Source: Clostridia bacterium (GTDB lineage Bacteria > Bacillota > Clostridia > Christensenellales > Borkfalkiaceae). From it: 29,706 bases of DNA. The translations under genes were made by a program, and so were the position numbers. Every line of letters begins with the position of its first letter. Within the stretch, counting starts at the first letter, position 1. Shown here one piece after another: positions 21,749 through 29,706 of the stretch. Under the pieces are notes generated by a model. The model did no database searches. It was not told the DNA's origin and saw nothing but the letters and a program-made list of their open reading frames with translations. Location of the stretch: positions 1 to 29,706 of the forward strand of contig CAAGAU010000012.1 in the NCBI GenBank assembly GCA_900767885.1. The letters are read 5' to 3'.

Positions 21749-23938
21749 TTAATATAAATTGCTCGGGTTTTCCTCTACGTAAACGAGGGTTTCAGCCGTT
21801 TTTTCGCTTAAAGCCGCGTTGTAAATTTCGTCGCGAACCTTATCGTAATCGCCGCGAAGGCGCATTAAAATTTCGTAACGGAATTTATTTTTTATCCGCT
21901 TAACGGGGCAACGCATTTTGTTGAAAAACAAAAAGTTATCCGCGTTTTTATCGTGTATCGCCTTTATCTTCATATAGGCGTTTTTCAGCGTTTCTATAGT
22001 TTCGCTATCCTCGTCGCCCTCTATCATCACTCTTAAAACGAGCGTATAAGGCGGAAAACCCGTACTTTTACGCAACGCCTTTTCGCGATTGAAAAAGCCT
22101 TGATAATCGTAATTTATGGCAAATTGCAATATGGGGTTATCGGGATTGTACGTTTGCAAAACGACTTTTCCTTTTTTCTCGGCTCTGCCGCTCCTGCCGG
22201 CAACCTGGGTTATCAGTTGATAAGTCCGCTCGCCGCTGCGATAATCCGAAAAATAAAGGCTCATGTCGGCGTCGAGAATACCTACGAGCGTTACCGACGG
22301 AAAGTCGTGTCCCTTGGCTACCATCTGCGTGCCTACAAGCACGTCGGCTTTCTTCTCGGAAAAGTCTTTGAGTATTTTAAAATGCCCCTCTTTGCCCTGC
22401 GTGGTATCGTTGTCCATACGGATAAACTTTGCCGAAGGCAGTAGTTTTTTCAAATCGTCCACAACGCGCTGCGTGCCTATGCCGTTGTAACTTAAATTTA
22501 CCGAGCCGCACTCGGGACAAGCACGGAGCATTTTGTACGTCGCGTTACAAAAATGGCACTTTAAAAGCCCTGTGTCCTTATGATAATTGAGCGCGACGTC
22601 GCAATTTTCGCACTTTGCCACGTAGCCGCATTCGCGGCATATAACCTGACGGGAATAGCCCCTGCGATTGAAAAATATTATCGCCTGATTGCCGCTTTCC
22701 ACGCAAGTTTTAAGTTCCTGTTTTAATGCGGAAGAAAAAACGCTTTCGTTGCCGCGGCGTATTTCGTCGCGCATATCGGCCACTATAAATTCGGGCAAAG
22801 TTTTGCCGTTTACTCTGTTTTTCATTTCGGCGAGGTAATATTCGCCCGACAGTGCCTTATCGTAAGTTTCAACCGACGGGGTTGCGCTGCCTAAAACGAC
22901 CTTCGCGCCCGAGAGTTCGGCGCGCTTTTTTGCAACCTCGATAGTCTTGTATCTCGGACTGTTTTCCGCCTCGTAACTGCCGTCGTGTTCTTCGTCCACT
23001 ACTATTAAACCGAGGTTTTCGAGCGGAGCGAAGATCGCGCTCCTCGCGCCTATGGCGATTTTTGCCTCGCCGTTTTTAAGCCTTAACCACTCGTCGAATT
23101 TTTCGCCCGCGCTCAGTCGACTGTGTAAAATGGAAACTCTGCCCTGAAATTTTGCGCGTAGTTGGCGGAGCATTTGCGGCGTTAAGGATATTTCCGGCAC
23201 GAGCATTATCGCGGTTTTACCTTTTTCGAGTACGTCGTTTATAAGTTTTAAATATACTTCGGTTTTGCCGCTGCCCGTTACGCCGAACAAAAGGCTGACT
23301 TGCTTATCGGTATTTTCTATACCGTAAATTGCGCGCGACTGCTCGGGCGTAAATAAAACTTCCGCCGACTTATTTTCAAGCGAAGTATAAGGCGTGCGTT
23401 CGAATTTTTCCGCCGCGACGGTTAAAAATCCGCGTTTTTCAAGCGTTCTTACCGCCGCGCCGCCGTATTTATCCGAAAGATAAGTAAACCCGAGTTTACC
23501 TTTTTCGTTAAGTTCGGTTACTACGCCTGTCTGAGCCACGGCGTTTTTCTTTATTTGCGGCAAAATTTCGGCAAATTCACCGTTTAAAGTAACGGTTAAA
23601 ACCGTTTTTTCCTTTACCCTGCCGCCGCGAAGTTCACTCGGAATAAACTGCCGTAATGCAAGTGCGAACGGCACGTGATACCTGTCGCGGATAAATTCCG
23701 CAAGTTTAAGCGTTTCCTCCGTTAAAGCGGTAAAATCGTCTAGCGGGCGGATAATTTTTTTAAGTTTGTCAACAGGTAAATCCGTACTGTCGGACAAACC
23801 GACCACGAAACCCTCTATTTCGCGCTTACCGAACGGCACGACAACGCGACCGCCGAGTTTAATCTCGTCGGTCGCGATATAATCGAACACTTTATCGACC
23901 TCGCTGTGCGCTACGTCGACTATAACTTTTGCAATCAT
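21749..23938 (-). CDS. priA: Primosomal protein N' (replication restart helicase)
   Basis: The 729-residue protein restarts stalled replication forks by loading the primosome. Features in order are the N-terminal 3'-end-binding domain (VIVDVAHSEVDKVFDYI), Walker A GVTGSGKTEVYLK, the helicase box DEEHDGSY, a zinc-binding insert with eight cysteines (CRECGYVAKCENC, then CHFCN and CPECGS), and GTQMVAKGHDFP with QVAGRSGR motif VI. The ribosome binding site is weak (CAGG); the gene follows rpoZ by 14 bases. Bacillus has coaBC between rpoZ and priA; here it is absent. Confidence 0.97.
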   Translation of the reverse strand: MIAKVIVDVAHSEVDKVFDYIATDEIKLGGRVVVPFGKREIEGFVVGLSDSTDLPVDKLKKIIRPLDDFTALTEETLKLAEFIRDRYHVPFALALRQFIPSELRGGRVKEKTVLTVTLNGEFAEILPQIKKNAVAQTGVVTELNEKGKLGFTYLSDKYGGAAVRTLEKRGFLTVAAEKFERTPYTSLENKSAEVLFTPEQSRAIYGIENTDKQVSLLFGVTGSGKTEVYLKLINDVLEKGKTAIMLVPEISLTPQMLRQLRAKFQGRVSILHSRLSAGEKFDEWLRLKNGEAKIAIGARSAIFAPLENLGLIVVDEEHDGSYEAENSPRYKTIEVAKKRAELSGAKVVLGSATPSVETYDKALSGEYYLAEMKNRVNGKTLPEFIVADMRDEIRRGNESVFSSALKQELKTCVESGNQAIIFFNRRGYSRQVICRECGYVAKCENCDVALNYHKDTGLLKCHFCNATYKMLRACPECGSVNLSYNGIGTQRVVDDLKKLLPSAKFIRMDNDTTQGKEGHFKILKDFSEKKADVLVGTQMVAKGHDFPSVTLVGILDADMSLYFSDYRSGERTYQLITQVAGRSGRAEKKGKVVLQTYNPDNPILQFAINYDYQGFFNREKALRKSTGFPPYTLVLRVMIEGDEDSETIETLKNAYMKIKAIHDKNADNFLFFNKMRCPVKRIKNKFRYEILMRLRGDYDKVRDEIYNAALSEKTAETLVYVEENPSNLY

Positions 23939-23952
23939 TACCTGCCTTAGGC

Positions 23953-24156
23953 TTAATATCTGGAAACCGTTACTTTGCCTTCCATAATTTCGATAGCCGC
24001 TTCGGTAAGCGGTTTTTTATTGTCGGGCAAATCGGTAAGTCCCTGACTTTGCGCGTGGTCTATAAGTTGTCTGGCACGCTTCGACGCAACCACACAAAGA
24101 CCGTATTTAGAACCTACTTTATTGGCAAGTTCGTCGATAGGCGGTTGATTTATCAT
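23953..24156 (-). CDS. rpoZ: DNA-directed RNA polymerase subunit omega
   Basis: The protein (67 residues from this start) is the small omega subunit that assists folding and assembly of RNA polymerase. MINQPPIDELANKVGSKYGL and VVASKRARQLIDHA are typical. I chose ATG 24156: the AGGAGG (24172-24167) lies 10 bases before it but only 1 base before an ATG at 24165, and the protein then aligns with other omegas. The longer form (70 residues, start 24165) is the alternative. A 23-base imperfect hairpin lies in the gap to yicC at 24196-24218. Confidence 0.92.
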   Translation of the reverse strand: MINQPPIDELANKVGSKYGLCVVASKRARQLIDHAQSQGLTDLPDNKKPLTEAAIEIMEGKVTVSRY

Positions 24157-24226
24157 ATTCTGCATTCCTCCTGATTAAGGTTGTTTACGTTATATTGCTT
24201 TCCCATTGCGGAAAAGCAAGCGACTT

Positions 24227-25102
24227 TTACTCTATATTTTGCACCTGCTCGCGCATTTTTTCTATCTCGTTTTTAAGCGCAAGCCCGATTTTTGTTATTT
24301 CAACCGAATTTGCCTTGCTGCAAACGGTGTTGGTTTCGCGGTTGAACTCCTGCATTAAAAAGTCGAGTTTTTTGCCCGCGTCTTTCTCGTCCGAAAGTAT
24401 TGCGCGCAATTGCGATATATGGCTTTTAAGGCGAGTGAGTTCTTCGTTTACGTCCGACTTATCGGCAAAAAGCGCGACTTCCTGCAAAAGCCTCGTTTCG
24501 TCGTAAGTCGCCGAGCCGAGAACTTCCGCCATACGCTCACGCAGTTTGTTTTCGTAAGCCGCCTTTATCTCGGGTGCTTTTTCGCAAAGGTTTTCCACGA
24601 GTTTTTCAACCGTTGCCGAGCGCGAATAAACGTCGTTCGCCAGTTTTTCGCCCTCGACTTTGCGCATTGCGTTGAGCGCGTCGAGCGCGCGATTAAGCGT
24701 ACTTTTTAAAATTTCGCCCAAAGCGGCGGAATCTTCTTCCGCAACCGACTGCGTAGCAACGTCGGGCAAACGCATAAGCGAAACAGCCGTAAGGTCGTTT
24801 ACGACGCCGAACTTTTTACTGAGTTCGTCCGCGGCTTTTACGTATTCGCCCGCGAGCGACTGATTGACCACAAGCGTTACGCCGCCCTCGGTTAAATTTT
24901 CGTAAGAAACGAAAAGTTCTACCCGTCCGCGCGAGAGTTTTTCCTGCACGGTTTTACGAATAAGGTCGTCGAACTGCACGAAATTACGCGGATATTTGGG
25001 GATAACGTCTAAAAAACGATTGTTTACGGTTTTAATTTCCACCGTTAAGGTTATTCCGTTTTCGCGGTATTCGGCTTTGCCGTAACCCGTCATACTTTGC
25101 AT
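24227..25102 (-). CDS. yicC: YicC family endoribonuclease
   Basis: The 291-residue protein begins MQSMTGYGKAEY and ends with the DUF1732-type region (LDFLMQEFNRETNTVCSK), both signatures of the YicC/YloC family. Enterobacterial and Bacillus members are described as endoribonucleases. It leads the nine-gene operon, with its own promoter at 25121-25149 and a leader of only about 12 bases; GGAG lies near the very 5' end of the transcript. remA and gmk, which follow yicC in Bacillus, are missing. Confidence 0.93.
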   Translation of the reverse strand: MQSMTGYGKAEYRENGITLTVEIKTVNNRFLDVIPKYPRNFVQFDDLIRKTVQEKLSRGRVELFVSYENLTEGGVTLVVNQSLAGEYVKAADELSKKFGVVNDLTAVSLMRLPDVATQSVAEEDSAALGEILKSTLNRALDALNAMRKVEGEKLANDVYSRSATVEKLVENLCEKAPEIKAAYENKLRERMAEVLGSATYDETRLLQEVALFADKSDVNEELTRLKSHISQLRAILSDEKDAGKKLDFLMQEFNRETNTVCSKANSVEITKIGLALKNEIEKMREQVQNIE

Positions 25103-25120
25103 AATACTTTCTCCGCGTAA

Positions 25121-25149
25121 ATTTTAACACATTTTACGAAAAATATCAA
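25121..25149 (-). promoter_or_regulatory. Promoter for the yicC-rpe operon
   Basis: On the minus strand TTGATA (25149-25144), 17-base spacer, TAAAAT (25126-25121). The -35 overlaps the ligA stop codon. No terminator separates ligA from yicC, so read-through from pcrA-ligA is possible. Confidence 0.8.
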
Positions 25150-27098
25150 GGATTTAGCAGTCCTTTGAATTCTTCTTCGTCTATTATTTTAATCCCGAGC
25201 GATTTTGCCTTTTCGAGTTTACTGCCCGCCGCCTCGCCCGCAACGACGAGCGTAGTTGTTTTGGTAACCGACGAAAGAACTTCGCCGCCGCGTTCTTCTA
25301 TAAGTTTTGCCGCCTCGCCGCGTGTAAAATCGGTAAGCGAACCCGTAAGCACGACTTTTTGCCCCGAGAACGAGCCGCTTTTGCTTTCTTCGGCTAAAAT
25401 CTCCACTCCGAGAGTTTTAAGTTTTTCTATCTCGGCGATATTATCCCGATTATGAAAATAATCGTAAAGCGACTGCGCCGTTACCTCGCCTATATCGCTC
25501 TGAGCGTTAAAATCCTCTTTCGTGGCCGAGTAAAATTCGTCGAGCGTCTTATAAGTTTTTGCAAGATCCTTGGCGGTTTTCTTACCCACGCCGTCTATAC
25601 CGAGCGCGAAAATAAAGTTGGAAAGAGGCACTTTTTTACTTTTTTCTATCGCGGCAAGCAGATTATCCGCCTTTTTATCTTTAAACCCGTCGAGTTTTAA
25701 AAGCGCGTTTCTGTCAAGAGTATACAAATCGGAAAAATTCCTCGCGCCGAATTTATCGTATAAAATTTCGGCGGTTTTTTCCGAAAACCCGTCTACGTTC
25801 ACGCCGTCTTTTTGCGCGTAGTTGGCAAGTTTGCCCACTACCCTCGGGCGACAATCTTCGTTGGGACAAAACAGATTTGCGCCCACCTCGACAACGGGCG
25901 TTTTGCACCACGGGCAAACGCTTATTTTTTCGATAGTCGTTCCGCTTGCGCCGTCGTCCGTCGAACCGAGAATTTCGGGAATAACCTCGTTACTGCGGCG
26001 TATAAGCACGGGCGAACCTATTTTTACTTTTTTACGCAAGATATCGCCGTAATTGTTAAGGGTTGCCTTGCTTACCGTCGCGCCGCCGAGTTCCACGGGT
26101 TTTACTATGCCCAAAGGCGTAAGTTTACCCGTTCTGCCGACTTGCCAGCGCACTTCCTTTATTACCGTTTCCGCCTCTTCCGCCTCGAATTTATAGGCGG
26201 TTGCCCAACGCGGAAATTTGTCGGTATAACCTAACGTTTCACGCGCCTTTACGTCGTTTAATTTCACCACCGCGCCGTCGGTTAAAACGTCTATTTCGCG
26301 CCTGCCCACTTCAATCTCGTCGATGGCGGCTTTTACCTCGTCCAAAGTTTTGCACACGCGCAAAAAGTCGAAAGTTTTAAAACCGTTCTTTTTTAAAAAG
26401 TCGAAAATTTCGAGTTGACTGTTAAACTCCCCTTTCGAGGAATAGTTTACGTTATAAAACAAAATTTCGGGTTTTCTTTTTTCGGTTATTTTGGGGTCGA
26501 GATTTCTTATCGCGCCCGCGACGGCGTTTCTTGCGTTTTTAAGTTGTTCTTCGGCGGTTTCGTTGTATTTTTTTAGCACCGAAAGCCTTATTACCGCCTC
26601 GCCCTGAACCTCTAAAACGCCGTCGTAATCGATCCTTAAGGGGAACGATTTTATAGTTAAAACCTGCGCCGTTACGTCCTCGCCGACCACGCCGTTTCCG
26701 CGCGTGGTTGCGCGGACAAACTTACCGTCTTCGTAAGTTATGCAAATGGTAAGTCCGTCGAATTTATATTCCACGGTATAAACGGGGTCGGTAACTTTTC
26801 TTATGCGGGAGTCGAACGCTTCGAGTTGTTCCTCGGTTACGCACTTATCAAGGCTGTAAAGCCTGTGGATATGCTCGTGTTTTTTAAACGCGGAAACAGG
26901 CTCGCCGCCTACCCTGCGCGTGGGGGAATCGTCGTAACGAAAACCGTATTCGCCCTCCAACACGGTAAGTTCGTCGTAAAGTTTGTCATAGACCTTATCT
27001 TCTACCGAAGGATTATCCAGAACGTAATACTCGTAGGCGTACTTATTGAGTATATCCACGAGTTCGCGCATGCGCGCCTGTTGTTTTTCGGTCATCAC
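25146..27098 (-). CDS. ligA: NAD-dependent DNA ligase
   Basis: The 650-residue ligase seals nicks during replication and repair using NAD+. It shows the N-terminal Ia domain, the adenylation site YKFDG with Lys112 (Phe in place of the usual Leu/Ile/Val), the OB-fold, a four-Cys zinc finger (CPWCKTP then CPNEDCRP), helix-hairpin-helix repeats and a C-terminal BRCT domain (GQKVVLTGSLTDFTR). The GTG at 27098 overlaps the pcrA stop by 3 bases and has GGAGGTGA seven bases upstream; an ATG three bases later is the alternative start. Confidence 0.97.
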   Translation of the reverse strand: MMTEKQQARMRELVDILNKYAYEYYVLDNPSVEDKVYDKLYDELTVLEGEYGFRYDDSPTRRVGGEPVSAFKKHEHIHRLYSLDKCVTEEQLEAFDSRIRKVTDPVYTVEYKFDGLTICITYEDGKFVRATTRGNGVVGEDVTAQVLTIKSFPLRIDYDGVLEVQGEAVIRLSVLKKYNETAEEQLKNARNAVAGAIRNLDPKITEKRKPEILFYNVNYSSKGEFNSQLEIFDFLKKNGFKTFDFLRVCKTLDEVKAAIDEIEVGRREIDVLTDGAVVKLNDVKARETLGYTDKFPRWATAYKFEAEEAETVIKEVRWQVGRTGKLTPLGIVKPVELGGATVSKATLNNYGDILRKKVKIGSPVLIRRSNEVIPEILGSTDDGASGTTIEKISVCPWCKTPVVEVGANLFCPNEDCRPRVVGKLANYAQKDGVNVDGFSEKTAEILYDKFGARNFSDLYTLDRNALLKLDGFKDKKADNLLAAIEKSKKVPLSNFIFALGIDGVGKKTAKDLAKTYKTLDEFYSATKEDFNAQSDIGEVTAQSLYDYFHNRDNIAEIEKLKTLGVEILAEESKSGSFSGQKVVLTGSLTDFTRGEAAKLIEERGGEVLSSVTKTTTLVVAGEAAGSKLEKAKSLGIKIIDEEEFKGLLNP

Positions 27099-29407
27099 TT
27101 AATCACCTCCAGCGGAGCGAATCTCACCACGAGCGACTTTACGCCTATACCCTTGAATGCAACGTCTACGACTACGTCGTCGCCGGACTTTTTTCTGCCG
27201 ACGATAATGCCGTCGCCGAACTTTTTATGCCGCACTTTCGCGCCCGTGGCGAATTCGTCGCCGCTGCCCGTAACCGTTGTTTTAGGCGTGGCAGCCGCCT
27301 GCGCGCGCTGTTTTAAATATGCGTTTGCGTAGCCTTTTTTGTAAGAGCCGTAACTTTGCGAAGACGAAAAATCGTCTCCGCCGCCCGACGAGCCGTAACC
27401 GCCCGACGAACCGTAGTCCGAACGCGAGCCGCCGCGCGAATATCCGCCGCCGTAAGAAGAATGCGGAGAATACTCGTTTCTCCGATAAGAATCCCTCTCC
27501 TTTTTAAGTCCGAGTTTATCGGAAATTTCATCCAAAAACTCCGATTGAGCGGTAGGTCTGCGCGAGCCGTACAGATAACGGCTTCTCGCGCGGGTTATAT
27601 ACAATCTTTCTCTCGCACGCGTTACCGCAACGTACATAAGTCGGCGTTCTTCCTCGGTTTCGTCGTTTACCGAGTCGGCGCGGGATATGGGAAAAACGTC
27701 CTTATCCATACCGCAGACGAACACGCAGCGATATTCCAGACCTTTGACCGAGTGTACGGTTGCAAGCGTAACGAATTCGCCGTCGTTTATCTCGTCGGTA
27801 TCGCTGCTCAAAGTTACGCCGTTTAAATATTCGGTTAAAGACGCCTCGGGGTTTTGCTTGACGAACTCGTCGACCGAAGCTAAAAGTTCGTCTATATTGC
27901 GCTTTTTATCCTCATTTTCGTCGGTCGGTTCGGCAAAACAACTCATATAGTCGATTCGCTTTATAACCGACTGAACAAGTTCGTTAAGCCCCATGGTTTC
28001 TTTGTCTATAATAAGGTCGGTAAGTACCTCTTTAAACGACCTTATCTTGCTTTTCGCCCCGGCGGACAAATCGAGTTTGTCGCAGTCGTAAACCGCGTCG
28101 AGAACGGAAAAGCCGTGTATATCGGCATATTCGTTTAAAACGTCTATCGTTTTTTCGCCTATGCCGCGTTTAGGCACGTTGATAACGCGCAGAATAGCCT
28201 CGTTATCGAGCGGATTTGCAAGTATGCGAAGGTATGCGGATAAATCCTTGATCTCCTTTCGCTCGAAGAATTTAAAGCCGCCGTAGACCTTGCACGGTAT
28301 GCCGTATTTCATAAATTCCTGCTCGTATGAGCGCGACAGCGCGTTTATGCGCATAAGCACCGCAAAGTCGGAATATTTATAACCGCGCAAAACGAGATTT
28401 TTTATCTGAATAGCCGTATACTGCGCCTCGCCCGATTCGTCTTCCGCAATATAAGTTTCTGCGTTCACGCCGTCGGCGTTGTCCGTCCAGAGCGTTTTTT
28501 GCTTACGGTTTACGTTATGGGCGATAACCGCGTTGGCTATATCGAGAATTTTTTTTGTCGAACGATAATTTCGTTCGAGTTTAAAAACCTGCGCGTTTTT
28601 AAAGTCGTGTTCAAATCCGAGAATATTGTTTATGTCCGCGCCGCGCCAGCCGTAAATACTCTGATCGTCGTCGCCGACGGCGAATATGTTGCCGTGCTTT
28701 AACGAAAGCATTCTTACTATCTCGTACTGTACGGCGTTGGTATCCTGAAACTCGTCGACGTGTACGTATTTAAACCTGTCGGCGTATTTATTAAGCGTTT
28801 CTCTGTCCTCGGACAAAAGTTGAAGTGTTTTTATAAGCAAATCGTCGAAATCGAAAGCGTTGGAACGTTTAAGTTCACGCTCGTAGGCGCGCATTATTTT
28901 GCAATATTCCTTTACGTTATGAATCCGAGGATTCTGCGTTTCGAATTCGTCTATCGTCAGATTTTTGTTTTTTATCGAAGAAATCAGGTTTCTTACGGGC
29001 TTGGCGTACTTGTCCGCCTCGTAGCCGAGTTCGGCTATAACGCGTTTAACGACCTTTTCCTTATCGCTTTCGGAATAAATCGAAAAGTCTTTGCCGTAGC
29101 CTATTTTATCCGCCCCGGCGCGCAGAATACGCACGCACATGGAGTGTATAGTGCATACCCACATTTCCCGCGCGTCGCCTATGATTTTTTCAAGCCTCTC
29201 CTTCATCTCGTCGGCGGCTTTGTTGGTAAAAGTTATGGCGAGTATATTATACGGCGAAACGCCCATATCCTCTACGAGGTGGGCTATTCTGCTCGTAAGC
29301 ACGCGCGTTTTTCCGCTGCCCGCGCCGGCTATTACCAAAACCGCGCCCTCGGTTGCGAGTACGGGTTTTATCTGTTCGTCGTTTAACTTATTAAGTAATT
29401 CAAGCAT
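27095..29407 (-). CDS. pcrA: ATP-dependent DNA helicase PcrA/UvrD
   Basis: Start at 29407 gives MLELLNKLNDEQIKPVL and a 770-residue superfamily 1A helicase for repair and replication-transcription conflicts. Motifs are AGAGSGKT (Walker A, ~27-34), HVDEFQDTN (Walker B), GDDDQSIYGWRGA, and VTRARERLYITRA near the end of the helicase core. Residues ~635-700 are a Ser/Gly/Tyr/Arg-rich disordered stretch; residues ~718-770 are a Tudor-like domain (GAKVRHKKFGDGIIVG) that in PcrA contacts RNA polymerase. The reading frame extends upstream to 29602, but that part is repeat DNA. No Shine-Dalgarno sequence or clear promoter is visible upstream. It overlaps ligA. Confidence 0.95.
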   Translation of the reverse strand: MLELLNKLNDEQIKPVLATEGAVLVIAGAGSGKTRVLTSRIAHLVEDMGVSPYNILAITFTNKAADEMKERLEKIIGDAREMWVCTIHSMCVRILRAGADKIGYGKDFSIYSESDKEKVVKRVIAELGYEADKYAKPVRNLISSIKNKNLTIDEFETQNPRIHNVKEYCKIMRAYERELKRSNAFDFDDLLIKTLQLLSEDRETLNKYADRFKYVHVDEFQDTNAVQYEIVRMLSLKHGNIFAVGDDDQSIYGWRGADINNILGFEHDFKNAQVFKLERNYRSTKKILDIANAVIAHNVNRKQKTLWTDNADGVNAETYIAEDESGEAQYTAIQIKNLVLRGYKYSDFAVLMRINALSRSYEQEFMKYGIPCKVYGGFKFFERKEIKDLSAYLRILANPLDNEAILRVINVPKRGIGEKTIDVLNEYADIHGFSVLDAVYDCDKLDLSAGAKSKIRSFKEVLTDLIIDKETMGLNELVQSVIKRIDYMSCFAEPTDENEDKKRNIDELLASVDEFVKQNPEASLTEYLNGVTLSSDTDEINDGEFVTLATVHSVKGLEYRCVFVCGMDKDVFPISRADSVNDETEEERRLMYVAVTRARERLYITRARSRYLYGSRRPTAQSEFLDEISDKLGLKKERDSYRRNEYSPHSSYGGGYSRGGSRSDYGSSGGYGSSGGGDDFSSSQSYGSYKKGYANAYLKQRAQAAATPKTTVTGSGDEFATGAKVRHKKFGDGIIVGRKKSGDDVVVDVAFKGIGVKSLVVRFAPLEVIK

Positions 29408-29425
29408 AGTTACGAAAACGGCTGA

Positions 29426-29455
29426 CGAATGATCGCGTTCAAACGCAATCATTCG
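29426..29455 (-). other. Hairpin in the region upstream of pcrA
   Basis: CGAATGAT (29426-29433) pairs with ATCATTCG (29448-29455), and GCGTT with AACGC inside, with one mismatched pair. In the pcrA mRNA it would end 18 bases before the start codon. Between 29408 and 29470 I see no promoter on the minus strand. Confidence 0.6.
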
Positions 29456-29470
29456 TAGCCACAGGTGATT

Positions 29471-29513
29471 GCGTTTGAGCCCGCCAAAACGCCGATATTT
29501 ACGCGCTTTTTGC
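29471..29513 (+). repeat. 43-bp dispersed repeat, copy 2
   Basis: It matches 141-183 at 38 of 43 positions, including 26 identical bases at 29488-29513. It is followed by about 90 bases without an evident gene, including a small inverted repeat CGTAC/GTACG (29530-29545), and then a long palindrome. Here the order is repeat then palindrome; at the left end it is palindrome then repeat. Confidence 0.8.
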
Positions 29514-29605
29514 CAAATTCGACTTCGCCCGTACCACAAAGTACGAACAAAGCCGCCTTCGCCAAAAATCATCGAAAATAGCGACGCTTTGGTTGCAAGC
29601 AAGTA

Positions 29606-29704
29606 TTGCGTTGCGTTTTTAGGTTAAGACAAGGCGCGCGAGCGGCTTAATACACAAGTATAAGCCGTGAGCGCAACACCGTATTAACCAAAAACACAGC
29701 GCAA
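29606..29704. repeat. Long imperfect palindrome, dispersed-repeat family copy 2
   Basis: Outer arms begin TTGCG and contain TGTTTTT/TGCGTTTTT then GGTTAA when read inward from either end. The centre is GCGC-gag-CGGCTTAATAC, ACAA, then GTATAAGCCG-tga-GCGC. Almost the whole 99 bases can fold into one hairpin. It shares ordered blocks with the palindrome at 5-113. There are no long open frames in it. It reaches to 2 bases from the window edge, so its true end may lie outside. Confidence 0.75.
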
Positions 29705-29706
29705 GA

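Noticed and set aside
24166..24226. Degraded gmk or remA between yicC and rpoZ
   Set aside because: The gap is 61 bases and contains only a small hairpin; there is no coding remnant.
29408..29602. N-terminal extension of PcrA by 65 residues
   Set aside because: It is translated from repeat DNA and lacks homology to the helicase, whose canonical N-terminus starts at 29407; kept as a finding because signals there are odd.

Overview
The window reads as a chromosomal segment of a low-to-mid GC Firmicute, most likely an uncultured member of class Clostridia. The reasons are Bacillus/Clostridia-type housekeeping gene order (yicC-rpoZ-priA-def-fmt-rsmB-rlmN-rsgA-rpe; rpmE-DUF1385/prmC-prfA), strong AGGAGG-type ribosome binding sites, sigmaA-type promoters with 17-base spacers, and Gram-positive style surface proteins. 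I cannot place it at genus or family level from sequence alone. Nearly all genes lie on the minus strand; the plus strand carries only an AraC regulator, an alcohol-dehydrogenase-like protein and a radical SAM protein.

Layout. Bases 1-193 hold dispersed repeats. Bases 194-5735 are an accessory surface locus: a secreted metallo-beta-lactamase-fold protein, a C-terminally anchored surface protein and a lipoprotein with Cys-rich tandem repeats, all on the minus strand, with a divergent AraC-family regulator. Bases 5736-6132 hold terminators and a tRNA-Arg(ACG). Bases 6139-10953 carry a small P-loop protein and the rpmE / DUF1385-PrmC fusion / prfA / aminotransferase group. Bases 11179-14877 hold a medium-chain dehydrogenase lacking its catalytic zinc ligands, an HD-domain protein coupled to metK, and a radical SAM protein divergent from metK. 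Bases 15011-16483 encode a zinc-ribbon membrane protein. Bases 16559-25102 are one tight operon for translation and replication (yicC, rpoZ, priA, def, fmt, rsmB, rlmN, rsgA, rpe). Bases 25146-29407 are pcrA-ligA. Bases 29408-29706 return to dispersed repeats.

How the genes work together. The big operon joins initiator-tRNA formylation (fmt), nascent-chain deformylation (def), rRNA methylation (rsmB, rlmN), 30S maturation (rsgA), replication restart (priA) and an RNA polymerase subunit (rpoZ). Compared with the Bacillus order it lacks remA, gmk, coaBC and the PrpC/PrkC phosphatase-kinase pair. PrfA and its methyltransferase PrmC are translationally coupled. metK (SAM synthesis) and a radical SAM gene (SAM use) fire from back-to-back promoters whose -35 elements overlap.

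The most unusual parts are the AraC-linked secreted locus and a family of long palindromic repeats plus a 43-bp repeat found at both ends of the window. There is no CRISPR array, prophage or transposase gene. All functional calls are from reading the sequence; no database search was run.
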